Positions 37,201-49,904 are shown, counted from the stretch's first letter. The stretch is 64,000 bases of DNA from Acholoe squamosa (GCA_949317995.1 OX439050.1:52267777-52331776), one strand, 5' to 3'. Numbers and translations are program-made. Notes: a model not told the origin generated them from the sequence alone.

Positions 37201-37396
37201 AAACTTAAAAACCTTTCAAAAAGAAAATCATAAATAGTGCATGCACTATCTGTGTTTCCCTCAGTAGTGCATTTATTCACTACCGGTAGGCAAAGGGATG
37301 CCAGAAGGACAAAACAATTGTTCCTCACAACGTGATTCTATGGGACAGGTTAAATCATCAAACACACAAATTACCTACAAGACTGTCATCAATGGT

Positions 37397-38075
37397 AAGT
37401 AACAACAAAATGGCCATGCCCCTATTGTGACGTTAATGGCGGCTAACTACAGCGGTTGATGGAAAAGTAACAACAAAATGGCCATGCCCCTATTGTGACG
37501 TTAATGGCGGCTAACTACAGCGGTTGATGGAAAAGTAACAACAAAATGGCCATGCCCCTATTGTGAAGTTAATGGTGGCTAACTACAGCGGTTGATGGAA
37601 AAGTAACAACAAAATGGCCATGCCCCTATTGTGACGTTAATGGTGGCTAACTACAGTGGTTGATGGAAAAGTAACAACAAAATGGCCATGCCCCTATTGT
37701 GAAGTTAATGGTAGCTAACTACAGCGGTTGATGGAAAAGTAACAACAAAATGGCCATGCCCCTATTGTGAAGTTAATGGTAGCTAACTACAGCGGTTGAT
37801 GGAAAAGTAACAACAAAATGGCCATGCCCCTATTGTGAAGTTAATGGCAGCTAACTACAGCGGTTGATGGAAAAGTAACAACAAAATGGCCATGCCCCTA
37901 TTGTGACGTTAATGGCGGCTAACTACAGTGGTTGATGGAAAAGTAACAACAAAATGGCCATGCCCCTATTGTGAAGTTAATAGTAGCTACCTACAGCGGT
38001 TGATGGAAAAGTAACAACAAAATGGCCATGCCCCTATTGTGAAGTTAATGGTGGCTAACTACAGCGGTAAATGGA
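37397..38075. repeat. Minisatellite, 68-bp unit, 10 copies
   Basis: Units start at 37397, 37465, 37533, 37601, 37669, 37737, 37805, 37873, 37941 and 38009, exactly 68 bp apart with no length variants. Each unit has AAAATGGCCATGCCCCTATT and TTAATGGCGGCTAACTACAG. Differences cluster at GACG/GAAG and at CpG-derived GGCGG/GGTGG/GGTAG. The duplicate at 41823 has only a single-copy relative of the last bases. Confidence 0.95.
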
Positions 38076-38769
38076 ATTTGTGCATGCTATGGGCATGAAA
38101 TGAATGCTGACCTATAGTATCATATCACACACCTTCGGAAATAACATGAATTCTTTGCTTTAATGTCTATTTGAAGATAACAATAGTTAATGTGGAGAAT
38201 AAATAACATCGTCTTGTTTCTAAGTGCTGTATTCCTACAAGCTTGTCATTGCTCTTAAAACATTTTTCAGTATGCCAGATGAATTACTGCCTAAGATGAA
38301 ATGCTGACCGGTTGATGATAATGCCAGAAAAGAGTAGTACTCAAATGCCTATTATTGTGAGAGACATTTCCATCTTTCCAACCGAGGCTATATGGCAGGA
38401 GCAAAAGGACCAAGGGTGAAGGAATGAAGTTTATCCTACTTGATTGGGCTTTCTATTTCCTTTCATTGTATAGCCTGATATGATTTAGCAAAGTAATCGC
38501 GGTTTGAGATATGTAATTGAACATAATATATGAGTCAGTATACCACGATTCTGGTACTTTCAGTGCTAATATGGTCATATTTGCTGTAAATTATCAGAGC
38601 ATACGCACTAGTGCTTTTTGTGGATTTTTGGTATATATTTTTCCGAGGTCAAGTTGAACAATGAAAATTTTGGGAACCCGTAGGTGGATATATAAAGTCA
38701 GTCTTGCCATACATTTCATGTTAAAACTTCAAAGCCAAATGTAGGAAGTAAAATCAATTCTATATATAT

Positions 38770-41700
38770 GAAGAAAAACGTCCACTACCTATCAAGGCTT
38801 TGCCAGTGTGTTACACTTGCACTGCATATGTCCCACTTAAGACAGACAGGTTCACACCACAGAATGGAAGCCCTGAGTCCTAATCTCTTTGCCATGATCA
38901 CACACCATGCAGTGTAAGTGTATTTACAGCATTTAAATGCCTTATTCTACAAAACTACTACATGTAATGCAGATCTGAAACTTATTATCCTTCCTGTTGA
39001 GTATGGTGTTATAACCGAAACACCTCCTGTTGGCCTAGGTATGCTGCATGATGGTAGGGAGAGGTGATAAGATCGTGAGATGGTAAGAGGAGGAGGGGGG
39101 ACAGGTAAGGCAAAAGGTGATGAGTCAGCACATCTGTAACCATATGGCAAACCCCTGGACATTGGCCTCACACTGTGGTTGAACAAAAACAATTTTGATG
39201 TCACTTTTTGTCCTATTTTCTTTTTCTCCGGTTCGCCTTAGAAAGTGCTGGGTCCAGGTGGAAAATCGAAAAAGAAAGAGTTCAAGGATGTGAGGAGCTC
39301 TAAAAATTGGCTTTGCATATGATAGTCATTGGAGTCTTGACATGAGTTGGTCGTGAGAGAGTTGGTCCCAAACAATTAGGTGGGAATCAGATAGAATGAA
39401 ACCCACGTTTGATTTGAGTTGAATCACATATTTTGGACCCAAAAATTTGCTCAAAATTAGGGGGTGCATCCGTTTATTTTGCGCCGCTGACAGGTAGAAG
39501 TGCATGCATTGTATCGGGATGTGTAAATTGAACAGTGAAGGCTAGTTGCCTCTGGTCTCATGCAGTGCACTGCTTGCTGCCTTGGTGTCAGTAGTATATA
39601 AGGAGTGGGGTTAGGCCCCGGCTATGGCACTGGAGTCGAAATAGCTGTGAGCAATCAGGATAGTGCTGTAATCCTCCAGTATATGATGCCCCTAAACGTA
39701 CATTGAACCCAGCAAGAACCTATTATAAGATGCAGCTAGGGTCAAATTTCTCAAATAATCTGTGCTTAAAGAAGCCCACATGCTGTTATCTGTTGAACCA
39801 TGCAGCAACCCCCCCACCCCTTTACCGTCATATCGATAAGGCTGTACTAGATACTACCTCTACCTAGCTGCCTCCCCAAATACCTGTCTCAGTTTGTTAT
39901 CCATCTGTCTGCCTGGAGACCCCTAGCCTATCTCACATTTTCCATCCTCCCCCGGCCCTCCCTCCCACTCATTCCGCAAATCCCATAACGTAGGCATTGA
40001 CCTTCTATAACTGGAAGTTCTGTCTGGCGTCCATTACTATTCACTGTGCTCCCTGGTCAATCCAGGAGACGTTAACCTGCTCGTACCCGGATGTAGCTTC
40101 ACCACGCCCCCGCACAGGGAAGCCAGGAACTAATCCAGGGTGGGAGACAATGGGGGACTCTAAGGGATCACACAATATAGGTGGTCATCTTTTCCATAAT
40201 TACGTTGGTTTGCGACTTGACTGCTCTAAGCAACTACCCCTCAGTAATGGCACAAGTTAGTCCATGATATGCTGTAATCATTCCTTTCAATGTAATTAGC
40301 TTGCATCTATGAGACTTGGACGATGGAACAATTTTATAACAAAATTTTACTGATTCTCATCAGACTGCAGATTTCTGATAGTGATTAGATTGCAACCAGA
40401 ACTGTCTTGCTAAGCCGGCTTTTACATTCAATTAGGAGTGGAGTCTCTGCTAATAGCACTCATTGACTAGAGTCTACTCAGTATCTGCCTTTCTCAGCTG
40501 GGTAGCCATCCAATTCTAATCTCAGTTTGCCTTTAAATGGAGATGCATGTCTGCCAGTGCTCCTAATGCCTCACACAACCAATTTTAAAAGGTATTAGTA
40601 GAAGATCACCTTATAGATATGATCACCATTACCAACTAGAATATGGCTGCTCACTGATGATATGTCACATGGGAATCACATGAAAACTGCTTCAAGACTC
40701 AGTGTCTTACTCTCGTGATTCCCCACACACAGCTTTTTTTCCCAGACAATCAGTAGAAGAGCTTTTTCCAGACAGTCAGTAGAAGGCACAGGGTATGGCT
40801 GGCAACATTCTCTGAGATGGGAATCAAGATGGCCGCATCCACACAAACAATTGGATTTATCACATTCATGGAGGGAATGAAAAATCCAATTCAGTGCAAT
40901 CCACCTTATCTTGGGCCTACCTTCACTCAGCCTATTACACCCCTATGACGCCACCAGTGATAAGGGTGTGATGAGAGATGGCTGGACTTTGGATGTGGAG
41001 GTGGGGTGGGGGGGGTGACTTGCGGGGAAGGCTTATGAGATAAGCTACTGTCTGAGATAATCATTTCATGGATAGCTTTGCCTCAAACAGACAATTTTAT
41101 AGTACTACTCTTTCTTTCTTTACAGGAAGCGGTTAAGTGCATGAGCTTGGACAGTGGCATGGTATTGGAAAACCAAGCCCTGTAATATTAGGGACAAAGG
41201 TAGGCCCCTATAGCTCATTTACACAGTCAATGTCAGATGCTAGAAGGACGAACAATTGTTGCTCATATGTTGGAGAAGACCAACGGGTGCATATCACAGA
41301 TGTCCTTACTACAGAGGGGAGTCATATGGGACAGGTTTAATCATCAAACACATAAATTACCTACACACATCTATGCATCAACAAAACTTACCAATAAGGT
41401 GGCAGCCATCAACAAACCCAAACTAATTTAGAAAGGATTTATAAAGTCTTGTTCAATAGCTTGGGATGACTGTCACCAGTGTCTATTTTGACTACACAAG
41501 TTATGCCTTTGTAGTAATAGGGAGGTTTAACAACCACGACATACGTCACCTATTCCTGAATTTATTCTGCATCATATTGCCCACATGGTGGTTGCTAAAC
41601 CTCCCTAATATTCACCCAAAACGTACCACTACCTGTCGATAATGCATGTGAATTGTTGCTCTGCTCTCTGGGTGTGCGGAAACGTCCTTATGGGACGACT

Positions 41701-42150
41701 TTATGTCAATAAATATGATGTGTACTTGGAAAGGGGGCCTTCTTGCACCCTGCTCAAAGACTCCTTTTTGCAGATCATGTCACAAATGATAATAATACTT
41801 GCCCCGAGTAGTGTAGTTATATACTAACTACAGCAGTTAATGCACATGTGCATGCAATGGACATAAAGTGGATTTTGGACCATAATTTGATTTATCGCTT
41901 TCAGAAGTGACATAAATTCTTTACTTTAATAATAACGATGGTTAATGTGGAGAATAAATGACACATCTTCTTTCTAAGTGCCCATATTCCCAAGAGCTTG
42001 TCATTGCTCTTAAAACATTTCAGAGTATGGCAGATGAATTACTTCCTAAGATAGAGTACTGGTGATAATGCCAAAGAATGGGATAATCTTCCTTTGATGT
42101 AATGGGTCAGTGGTCACAGTCTGAGATATGTAATTGAACATATATCAAGA
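38770..42150 (+). repeat. Tandem segmental duplication, copy 2
   Basis: Direct, diverged copy of 33400-38545 lacking the minisatellite and the SINE. The short frames at 35596 and 39997 correspond but begin with TTG, not ATG, and differ mostly by amino acid-changing substitutions. I treat them as non-coding. Confidence 0.85.
41515..41610. mobile_element. Small foldback element, 96 bp
   Basis: The left arm TAATAGGGAGGTTTAACAAC and the right arm GTTGCTAAACCTCCCTAATA pair over about 23 bp with one to two mismatches around a 50-base loop. Present only in duplication copy 2. It could be a miniature MITE; a miRNA-like hairpin is less likely. Confidence 0.65.
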
Positions 42151-43460
42151 GCACAGAGAAAAGAACATTGATCGCTTTGACGCATACTGCACAGGTCAAA
42201 ATTTGTCTCCCACATGACATGTATGAAGGCATGTCGAATGAGGTTGACCCTCTCATATTTGGTTCGTCAACTCCACTTGACATGTGTAATGAAGACACAT
42301 CACACATTTCTGATCCATTCACCTGAGTGCTAGGTAATACTGTGAGACAATTATGTAAGGGTCAAGAACAGTCAATAGCTATGTACTAATGGTTCAATCA
42401 AGGCAGGCCTATAATAGAAGGCAGGGGATATCATAGTCCCACAGGCCTGCACACCAAGGCATTTTTTCCTATCTACAGAACTTCTACTTGACTGAGGACC
42501 TCTATGCAGTCCGTAAGACAAGGGCATGGAGGTGCATGGCAATGCCATCAGTCTCCATGCAATGAAGATACTGAAATTATAGACTGTGGGTTAGCATACA
42601 ATCTTTTGGTATTTTCACTGACCCACACACAAGGTGTCTAACCTCTCCAGTTGAAGAATTCAGGATTGTGGATGTCTATTTTGATATTCAATAACAAGTG
42701 CAAATTTAACAATGAAATAGAATTCACTACCATTCGTTGATAGTATTTACAGACCTTAGTGATCTATTCTTCATGAAAACAAAATGACACAGATACATCA
42801 AATGTCTCAAGTGTTGGTAGTACCTCTTGGTAGTGATTAATCCTGGTACCAAAATGGTTGTTTGCCCCATCTAGTGGAATATCCTAGAACAATGATGTAT
42901 GTCAAACCATCACATGTCAAGAGCCTTTGACATGGCTGTGACCCTAGTCAACTCACAGATGACGTGGCATTTTAAGGCATGTCAAATCATATGAGGATTA
43001 CTGTGTGCTACAGTTGTCATGGTGACATATGTGCACATGTCCCAATGACGTGTGCTCTCTGTGTCAAATCAAGTTGACATGGGTATACATGTCACTTTGT
43101 CAGGAAGACTTTTTTCAGTGAGGCAATAAGTGGCACCATATGACAAGGCTTTCCTGCTTGATCATATTGTTTCCCCTTACTTTACATTGTATTTTCTAGC
43201 CTGCCTCATGCTTTACACACCCATTTCCTTCTTTGCTACCCCCTCTCTCTCTTTCTTTCTCTTCCTCTATGTGCCCATATATCTCACCCTGAATGTCCAC
43301 CCTGTACTTTGCTTGAGGCTGTCTCGTGAGGCCTGTCCAGTTGACACCTCTCCTTCCCCTGGGAGTGTCTGTCCCAGGGTCTTGGTCTAGGACAGCAATC
43401 ATTGTGCTGCCACCCCCCTTGTCTTTGTCTCTCCCTGTCATTCCTTTCAAACATCCACAG
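42151..43460. other. Intergenic with scattered ACATGTCA motifs
   Basis: GACATGTC-like strings recur at 42190-42300 and 42900-43105, perhaps remnants of one repeat. The rest is pyrimidine-rich with spurious frames. No gene seen. Confidence 0.4.
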
Positions 43461-43645
43461 TGGGCTTCCCTATTCCACTTAAAAGGGTCTATTTCTCCTC
43501 TTTCCATTCCCCTTGGGATGTGTGTGGTGCACATATGCTCGGGCACTGACACATTCCTCTGTAAAATTGTGTAATGTCATTCTCGCCATGAATATGACCT
43601 TAGCTGTCGAAATGGCGTTAAACATCTATTACTCACTCACTCACT
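43461..43645 (-). mobile_element. SINE, GAGTGAGT-head family, copy E (complete)
   Basis: A minus-strand copy, 185 bp, bounded by a perfect 13-bp direct repeat CAAACATCCACAG (43448-43460 and 43646-43658). Read in SINE sense it starts AGTGAGTGAGTGAGTAATAG and ends TAGGGAAGCCCA. No poly(A). Confidence 0.88.
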
Positions 43646-44655
43646 CAAACATCCACAGCTATTTTGCATCACGTCTCTAGATTAAATCAAACTTATGATA
43701 CTGTGGTATGCCGGGAAGTTACGATTAAATCAAGGTGTCATGATGCTCTAACAGCATTGGTGTATCATGCATTCTCAGGAGTGTAACAACCCTGCAGGGT
43801 CAATATGTTGCTTAAATTCAAAGCCAAAGTGACAGCAATAGATATATTCATGTACCTGGTAATAAAGGGTATATTGTCTTTAAGGTACAATGGGCGAAGA
43901 TCTAGTCTGGAACAGCCTTTTGTTGGTGAATATTGTTATTTAAGGGAATTGCTCTGCACAGATAGTTTTTATGATGAATCTATAATTAATTCAGCATTGT
44001 GTAGCATCCTGTCAGCAAAGTCATGTTCACTATCTTTCTACTACAAATGTGCAGATTTCATCTGTAGATGTCCTGACCTGTCACAAAGTGTCCAATAATG
44101 CGACACAATACTTGTCATAAAACATACAATGCGCTGACATCCACCGATGCATCATTTACGACACTCTAATATTCCGGCTGCATTCTGCTAGAACATATAG
44201 GGCCTGTTGGTCTCATGCCAGCTGCAAAAGTTCATCGCCATTAATACATTTGCCCATACAATACCAACCTTCCTCCATCCTTCAATTCTACCCCTGTCTC
44301 TATCTTCCTCGTTGTTACCTATTTCTCTCTCTTCACCCTTTTCCTCCTTTCATAACCTCTGCGGGAGCCTTGCCTCTTTTGTTTCAACCGTTCCAACTAC
44401 CATGATTCTTGCCTTAGCGTTTTATCTTCACATTTATTTTTAGTCTCAACTATCTCTTCCATCCTCCCCCCTTTAATTTTATTCCTTTCTTTGTCTTACT
44501 TCCTCTGCTTTCCCCCTTCACCTTCTCCTTTCATCAGCCTTTTTCTCATGACCCACTCAGGATCCTATGACACTATAGTCAGCCTAAAGCTTAAAGAGCC
44601 AAATTGTCACTCAAGTCAATTTACCTATTTCAGGGTCATGATACATAAATACATC

Positions 44656-44926
44656 CCAGGAAGGCATTTCTCAAGATGGTACGACTAGACCCCCTTCAAG
44701 TCGTAGTTAGATCCCTCAGTTAAATGACATTACAGACCTGCATCTAGTGCTTGCTAATAATTGCACTGGTACGACTGTCCTACCAAACCCTATGTAATTA
44801 CTGCCTTAGGTGCTGATCTTACAGAGTAGTTGTAGTGTTTTGCCTAAGATCACCCACTCTGTTTTGGTCGGTTTCAAGTCGTACTGGTCGTGTCTAGTCG
44901 TACTATCTTGAGAAATGCCCTCCTGG
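44656..44926. mobile_element. MITE, GGCATTTCTCA-GTACGACTAGAC family, copy 3 (best preserved)
   Basis: 271 bp. The left end CCAGGAAGGCATTTCTCAAG pairs with the inverted right end CTTGAGAAATGCCCTCCTGG with one mismatch, and the arms continue with GTACGACTAGAC. No coding frame. Confidence 0.85.
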
Positions 44927-45040
44927 TGAGTGTATTATGTATTCAGTTACACTTATACTGATCCAATGAGGTTGATTTATTTCTAACATTTGATGAAATA
45001 GTCTAGAATCTTTTCAAAGATGTATGTCAACAGAAGTGGG

Positions 45041-45175
45041 GTCCAGGGGCATTTCATTCTAAAATTTAGGGGATTATTCTTCTTGATCAATTTAATATTT
45101 TGAAAATCGACCTCTTCCATTGAATTCTATAACATCAAATAGTCTCCTAAATTTTGATATGAAATGCCCCTGGAC
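45041..45175. mobile_element. Foldback MITE, GTCCAGGGGCATTTCAT ends, 135 bp
   Basis: The left arm from GTCCAGGGGCATTTCAT through AAAATTTAGG pairs with the right arm CCTAAATTTT through ATGAAATGCCCCTGGAC over about 36 bp with few mismatches. Confidence 0.8.
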
Positions 45176-47316
45176 CAAGGATATTCTTGATATCAGTCTC
45201 AACTATAACACAAAATGGTATGATTTTTCTCCTTTCCCTTTTTCTCTCTCCTTAGTCTTGGACAACTGGTGACACCTGTTAAAGGCAATGTACCTTGTCA
45301 TCTCCTTTTTGAAATTTCCAAGAACTTCCCTTGTTTTATGTCATTTATAGGTATTCACTGCTGAATTTATTAGCTGCGCACCTACTGTTGCCTCCATTTT
45401 GGTCTTCATAACATGGATTGCATTCTACAATCAGCACCAAGCTCAATTATTCACAGCACTGCGACCTTGCTCCAGTCTGAGCAACTTCTTGGTTGAATTT
45501 GGGGGTCGCTTTTCTGATCTCCAATTCATGTACACTTTCATGAAGGCCTCAAAATTAATCATCACACCATTTTAGGATTTAGGATTTAGGAAAACCATAC
45601 AATGTGGGCAGCTCCTATGGATTTGGTAGGCTGAGTGGCCCTCCAAGGGGTTGATTAGTACGTCACATCATATCTGTCCAGAGGAGAGGTTTGCAACCAC
45701 CACTTTTTTTCCCTGCAGAAAGTCGTGTATGGTTTTGACATGACAAACCAATTGCATACAGTGGCAGGCCCGTTTCATTCTGAACGACCGAGCCTAAGCC
45801 GATTTTCTTATTTTCATACAGTGAAGATGCATAAAACAATGAGAGTTGGATTCATTTTGGTTGAAATACTATTGACGGAATCAATATTATTTCATAGAAT
45901 CATTTTCAGTCGCATCGACTTCACCACTTTCCAGATAATCCATTTTCACAAAGTGCTTTTCCACGGGTTTGTCAGGCTCCTAAAGTGCAGAATGGCATTT
46001 GTATAAAACCATGACCTTGAGGCCTTGTGTAGCACGTGAAAGATTGTTCTTAGATCCTGGCTTTCATTTAATTTGAAATCAGCACAACAAATAAAAAGGG
46101 CACTTCTCCCTTTTAGTATTTAATGTGGTGAGCAGCAAGGACCTAGCATAGAGGTTTGCATCTGGCATATAGTTGAGTGGGTCCCAAAGGTATAACATTA
46201 GGCGTAGAGTATGTTTATCGGTTGCAAATGCTCGGAAGGCTATTTACATCAAGGTTTAAGAGCTGATTTTTACCATGGAACATTTATAGTTACAAAAGTC
46301 GGATTGCGGGATTTACCTATATAAGTGTCAGTATGTATTACATGGGCAACATGTTTGTCATGCATAAAATTTAATGCGTGCCATTGGTGCTTGTAGCCTA
46401 AAGTTCATAATGACAAAAGCTATTTCCGAAGGCACACATGGACAAGCGAATAAAACCTCCTGAGTAAAAGATTTACCTTTTCAAAGCAGAGACCATTTTG
46501 CAAAAAAAAGTAGAAAAATATAAAGTAGTACTATGTCTGCTATCTGTTTCCACATATTATGCAGGGGCATCCTCCTGTGACTGTCCCATAACTTGTCAGA
46601 AAGCCTGCCATAAAACACACAATAATGTAGTCCCCCACCCCTCCTAGAGCACACACGCGCATTCATCCAAACTATAGTTTCCTGTATAACAAATAACACT
46701 CTTCTCTATGTACTATGCCATAACCTATCCGTCAGCTTCTTGTGTTTTTCTCTTCACTGTCTGCCTCTCTAACCCTATATCCCTGCTGTATCTCCTTGTA
46801 TATCTACACCTCTCTGCTTTCCCTCCCTTTTATCTTCCCCATCTACATTGGTTGCTATATATCCCTGTTATTTCCTTCAGCCACCCCTTTCCCCTCTTCA
46901 TTTCACTTTGCTTCCCCCTTTTCTCACCCCTCTCACACAGCCACTCTCTCCCTCTCTTCAAGCCGCAACATCCCTCCTCCCTTCACCAATTCATCTCCCT
47001 ATCTTTGTCAGATCCTTTCCCATCCTTTCGCCTTGCCTGTTTGTCCAACATCCTGTTCTCATTGACTCCAATATACCATGATTATCAACAATCATACCAC
47101 ATAACAAAGCCTCCTCCAGCTGAACCTACCCCTGATCCAACCTACCACTCATGCTGCAGTCCTGCACTGCCAGATATACACTGAGCCTACCAACACAGCT
47201 GGATTAATTCTTTGTGTGTTGCATAGTGCATTAACAGATATACAAATGTCAATATATGTCAATTTGTCTAGCTATATAAATGACGCAGGATGTGTATATA
47301 CTCTACAAGTTGGAGA
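45176..47316. other. Intergenic; pyrimidine-rich tract at 46735-47070
   Basis: The C+T-rich tract gives three overlapping Ser/Pro/Leu frames that I regard as compositional. A similar tract lies at 44260-44540. No gene seen. Confidence 0.4.
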
Positions 47317-47418
47317 GATGGAGAGACTGAGTGGGAGGGATGGAGGGACTGAGTGGGAGGGATGGAGTGACTGAGTGGGAGGGATGGAGTGACTGAGTGG
47401 GAGGGATGGAGGGACTGA
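47317..47418. repeat. Minisatellite, 22-bp unit, about 5 copies
   Basis: Unit GGAGTGACTGAGTGGGAG plus GGAT, with GGGACTG and GAGACTG variants. Confidence 0.85.
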
Positions 47419-47651
47419 ATAACCCCACCTTGATGCACTCAGGCTAGTCTTGCCTCAATGCATCACATAGACACAGGGTTGGTACGATGCACCAATGGAG
47501 TGCTGAGTAGATTAGCATTGCATTGGTACGAACAAGGAACATGGACTTGGAGGCATGGCGCTGTCCTTAGATTGCTAGAGGTAATGTATTTCCTGTTAGA
47601 ATTCTTTCACTAGAGGGAGCGATCGTTAGGGAGTGATCATTATTTAACAAC

Positions 47652-47712
47652 AGGGGGGGTGGTGGGTTTGAGGGGGGGTCAGAATTTTTTGAAACCGGGG
47701 GGGGGGGGGGGT
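47652..47712. repeat. G-run cluster
   Basis: Runs of seven G (47653-47659), seven G (47671-47677) and fourteen or so G (47697-47711) within 60 bases on the plus strand; G-quadruplex potential. Confidence 0.7.
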
Positions 47713-48442
47713 CAGTATTACTCTAGGCTAAAAGGGGACATTTAGTGTTGCTTTCCTCACTGTATGCAACCAAAAATAACGTACTGATTTAAATAAAAAG
47801 TTATTCCGGTGAGTAGTGTGCTGCAAGTAAGTTAGAAAGTTAGAAAGGCTTATTGGAAATGCTTGTAACCCTTTCGACATATATTTTCCAACTCATTGTT
47901 TTCTGTGAAAAAAAAGATATAAAATAATTCTCCCTCCTACATGAACTGGCTTAGTTATATGAATGGTATGCGGCCATACTAATGTATCCTGCTAAGGTAA
48001 TGCTGAAAGATGGGATGTAGATGTTGTCGTACACTTTAAAAGTGGTCAAATCTTACACTCTTTAATCTATTCTAACTCAAAATAACATTAAACAATTCAC
48101 CCACTCGATTATTTCATTCTTATGAATTGCTATATTTTATGAAGGATCCATGAATCCACCTGAATGCTCTTTATCTAACGTCCACTACATTCCAATACAT
48201 TAATCTTACCAGGACAACTGAATACACATGGTTCGCTCACTATTCAGTTGAGAATGTATTTCAATAGCTTCCTCTTTCCACATCATTTTCCCCATCAGGC
48301 AGTCTGTAGTGCAGACCACATTAACTGTAGAACTACGCTAGGCACCCTTGATAACATCTAACTGACGCCAACTGACAGGCATTCCCCCACTCTACAAGCA
48401 GCAGCATGCTGTTTTATATATCTCTACTCCAAGCTGAATTCC

Positions 48443-48532
48443 CTAGCCCACTTAAAAGGGTCTATATCTCCTCTTTCCTATCCCTTCAGGATGTGTGTGG
48501 TGCACATATGCGCGGGCACTGACACATTCCTC
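48443..48532 (-). mobile_element. SINE, GAGTGAGT-head family, copy F (3' half)
   Basis: Contains the reverse complement of the GGGCTAGGGAA end, TCTCCTCTTTCCTATCCC and GTGTGTGGTGCACATATG. The head is missing. Confidence 0.75.
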
Positions 48533-48724
48533 TGTTAAATTATCAACCTGTGAAGCACGGGATAGCCACTTAGTGCCGCTAAAGTGCTGTAAAACACAAA
48601 TCAATCAATCAATCCAAGCTGAATGCTACTATGGCTATTTATCATTTGAAGTGCGAGAATGGATATTACGGTTAAGGTAAGTGAAGACCCCGTGTATGTT
48701 ATATATCCAGACAAAAACATATTA

Positions 48725-48810
48725 AATATGGACCAGACGTTAGCAGTATGGCAGTAAAAGGGCCTGCATGGGGAAATGTATAGTAGGGATTTGAACAGCA
48801 TAAGGACAAC
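48725..48810 (+). repeat. Dispersed repeat (pair with 53240-53330)
   Basis: Shares GGACCAGA-GTTAG, CAGTATGGCAGTAA, AAATGTATAGTAGGGATT and GAAC-CATAAGGA in order with 53240-53330. Confidence 0.6.
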
Positions 48811-49904
48811 ATATGGAGAAACTGAAAATTATTTTCCATGGCATTGTTATTGATTACATGAATTTTTACAATGATTATTGTCATATTAGTCAATAATAAC
48901 ATAAGAATAACACAGAGATTTAGCAAAAGTAGTGTTCAAACTGCAAGGCAGTTTCTTCACTCCTTGGGCTAAGGGGTACTTTTCTTGAAATTTCTAGAAC
49001 CGCCAAATGAACCTTTTTTTCCTGCTCCAGAATGTAATCAGATAATAATAAGAAGGTCTTCACCTTGGACGTATGAGAATGTAATTGACAGACAAACCGT
49101 TAATATCACAAGTACAGGAGACCTTATGAAAGGCAAATTTCAAGCGAATAAACTATTGTCATCCCCTGATATAACAAGAAGGTTCGGTTTGGTCCAACTA
49201 TTCAATCAAAATCAATATCCCTCAAGATCTGTTTCGATATGTAACTTAATCCGTTTTCTTATCAACATATCCAAACAAACTGCAATGGAAAAGAAACAAC
49301 GACAAAAAACACCAAAAATAAAAAGAAAAGAAAAACAAATAAGGCAGAGATATAAGTAACCAACAAGAACAAAACTAGCGCTGAGAACTGAGAGTGGCAG
49401 ATGTCATTAGGAAAGCTTGACAATGTTAACGGCAACATCACTTTTACCACTCTCCAATCAGCCTGGCTTTAACTTAGTTTGAATTATTCCACCAATGGAA
49501 CAGTTCTGCTGTAGTACTGTCCTCATCCACTCCCTGTTTATTGTGAACCTAGAATAGGAAAGTCATTTGCCAGGATGAGGTCTAAAGAGTTATAAGGAAT
49601 ATGAAATAATTATAAGAATGCAGGTCTTGTCTTATCTATATATGGGATGTTCAAAAAGGTCATGACAAGTCATGGGTTTCCTGTCTGCACTACGTCTAGA
49701 ATTTTTGATTGATCACTTTATATGTGAATATATTCAAAGATGGTTTTGCAAAAGTTTTTCATTTTCCATTTTATGGGTGACACATAATTTGCTTATCATT
49801 ACTTACACTAAGAATCTGCAGAGAACCTATATTTTAGTGTGTCATCCAAATATCTGAACTTAAATACTTTGTTGCAACGTTACACATGGGCCATACCTTG
49901 TAAC

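Larger units (their letters stand above)
33400..38545 (+). repeat. Tandem segmental duplication, copy 1
   Basis: Long collinear similarity to 38770-42150. Examples are GCCAGTGTGCCACACTTGCA (33432) against GCCAGTGTGTTACACTTGCA (about 38802), CACCTTCTGTTGGCCTAGGT against CACCTCCTGTTGGCCTAGGT, and AATGTGGAGAATAAATAACA (38191) against the same string with one difference at 41946. Copy 1 carries extra material: about 190 bp at 33895-34090, a SINE at 34112-34215, and the 68-bp minisatellite at 37397-38075. No gene is supported in it. Confidence 0.85.
47713..49904. other. Intergenic with a SINE fragment and a dispersed repeat, no gene seen
   Basis: The 124-codon frame at 48985-49359 has a Lys-rich end and no recognisable domain, so I do not call it. 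Confidence 0.4.

Noticed and set aside
35596..40260. Paired frames at 35596-35820 and 39997-40260 shared by the tandem duplication
   Set aside because: Both begin at TTG, not ATG. Differences are mostly amino acid-changing and the frames end at different points, so similarity follows from the duplication.
42190..43105. Recurring ACATGTCA strings
   Set aside because: Spacing and flanks are too irregular to define a repeat unit. They could be remnants of an old element, but I cannot delimit one.
46708..47184. Three overlapping frames up to 158 codons rich in Ser, Pro and Leu
   Set aside because: They come from a polypyrimidine tract. The composition alone explains the lack of stops.
48985..49359. 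124-codon plus frame with a Lys-rich end
   Set aside because: No recognisable domain, AT-rich, no splice context or second copy. I could not support a gene.
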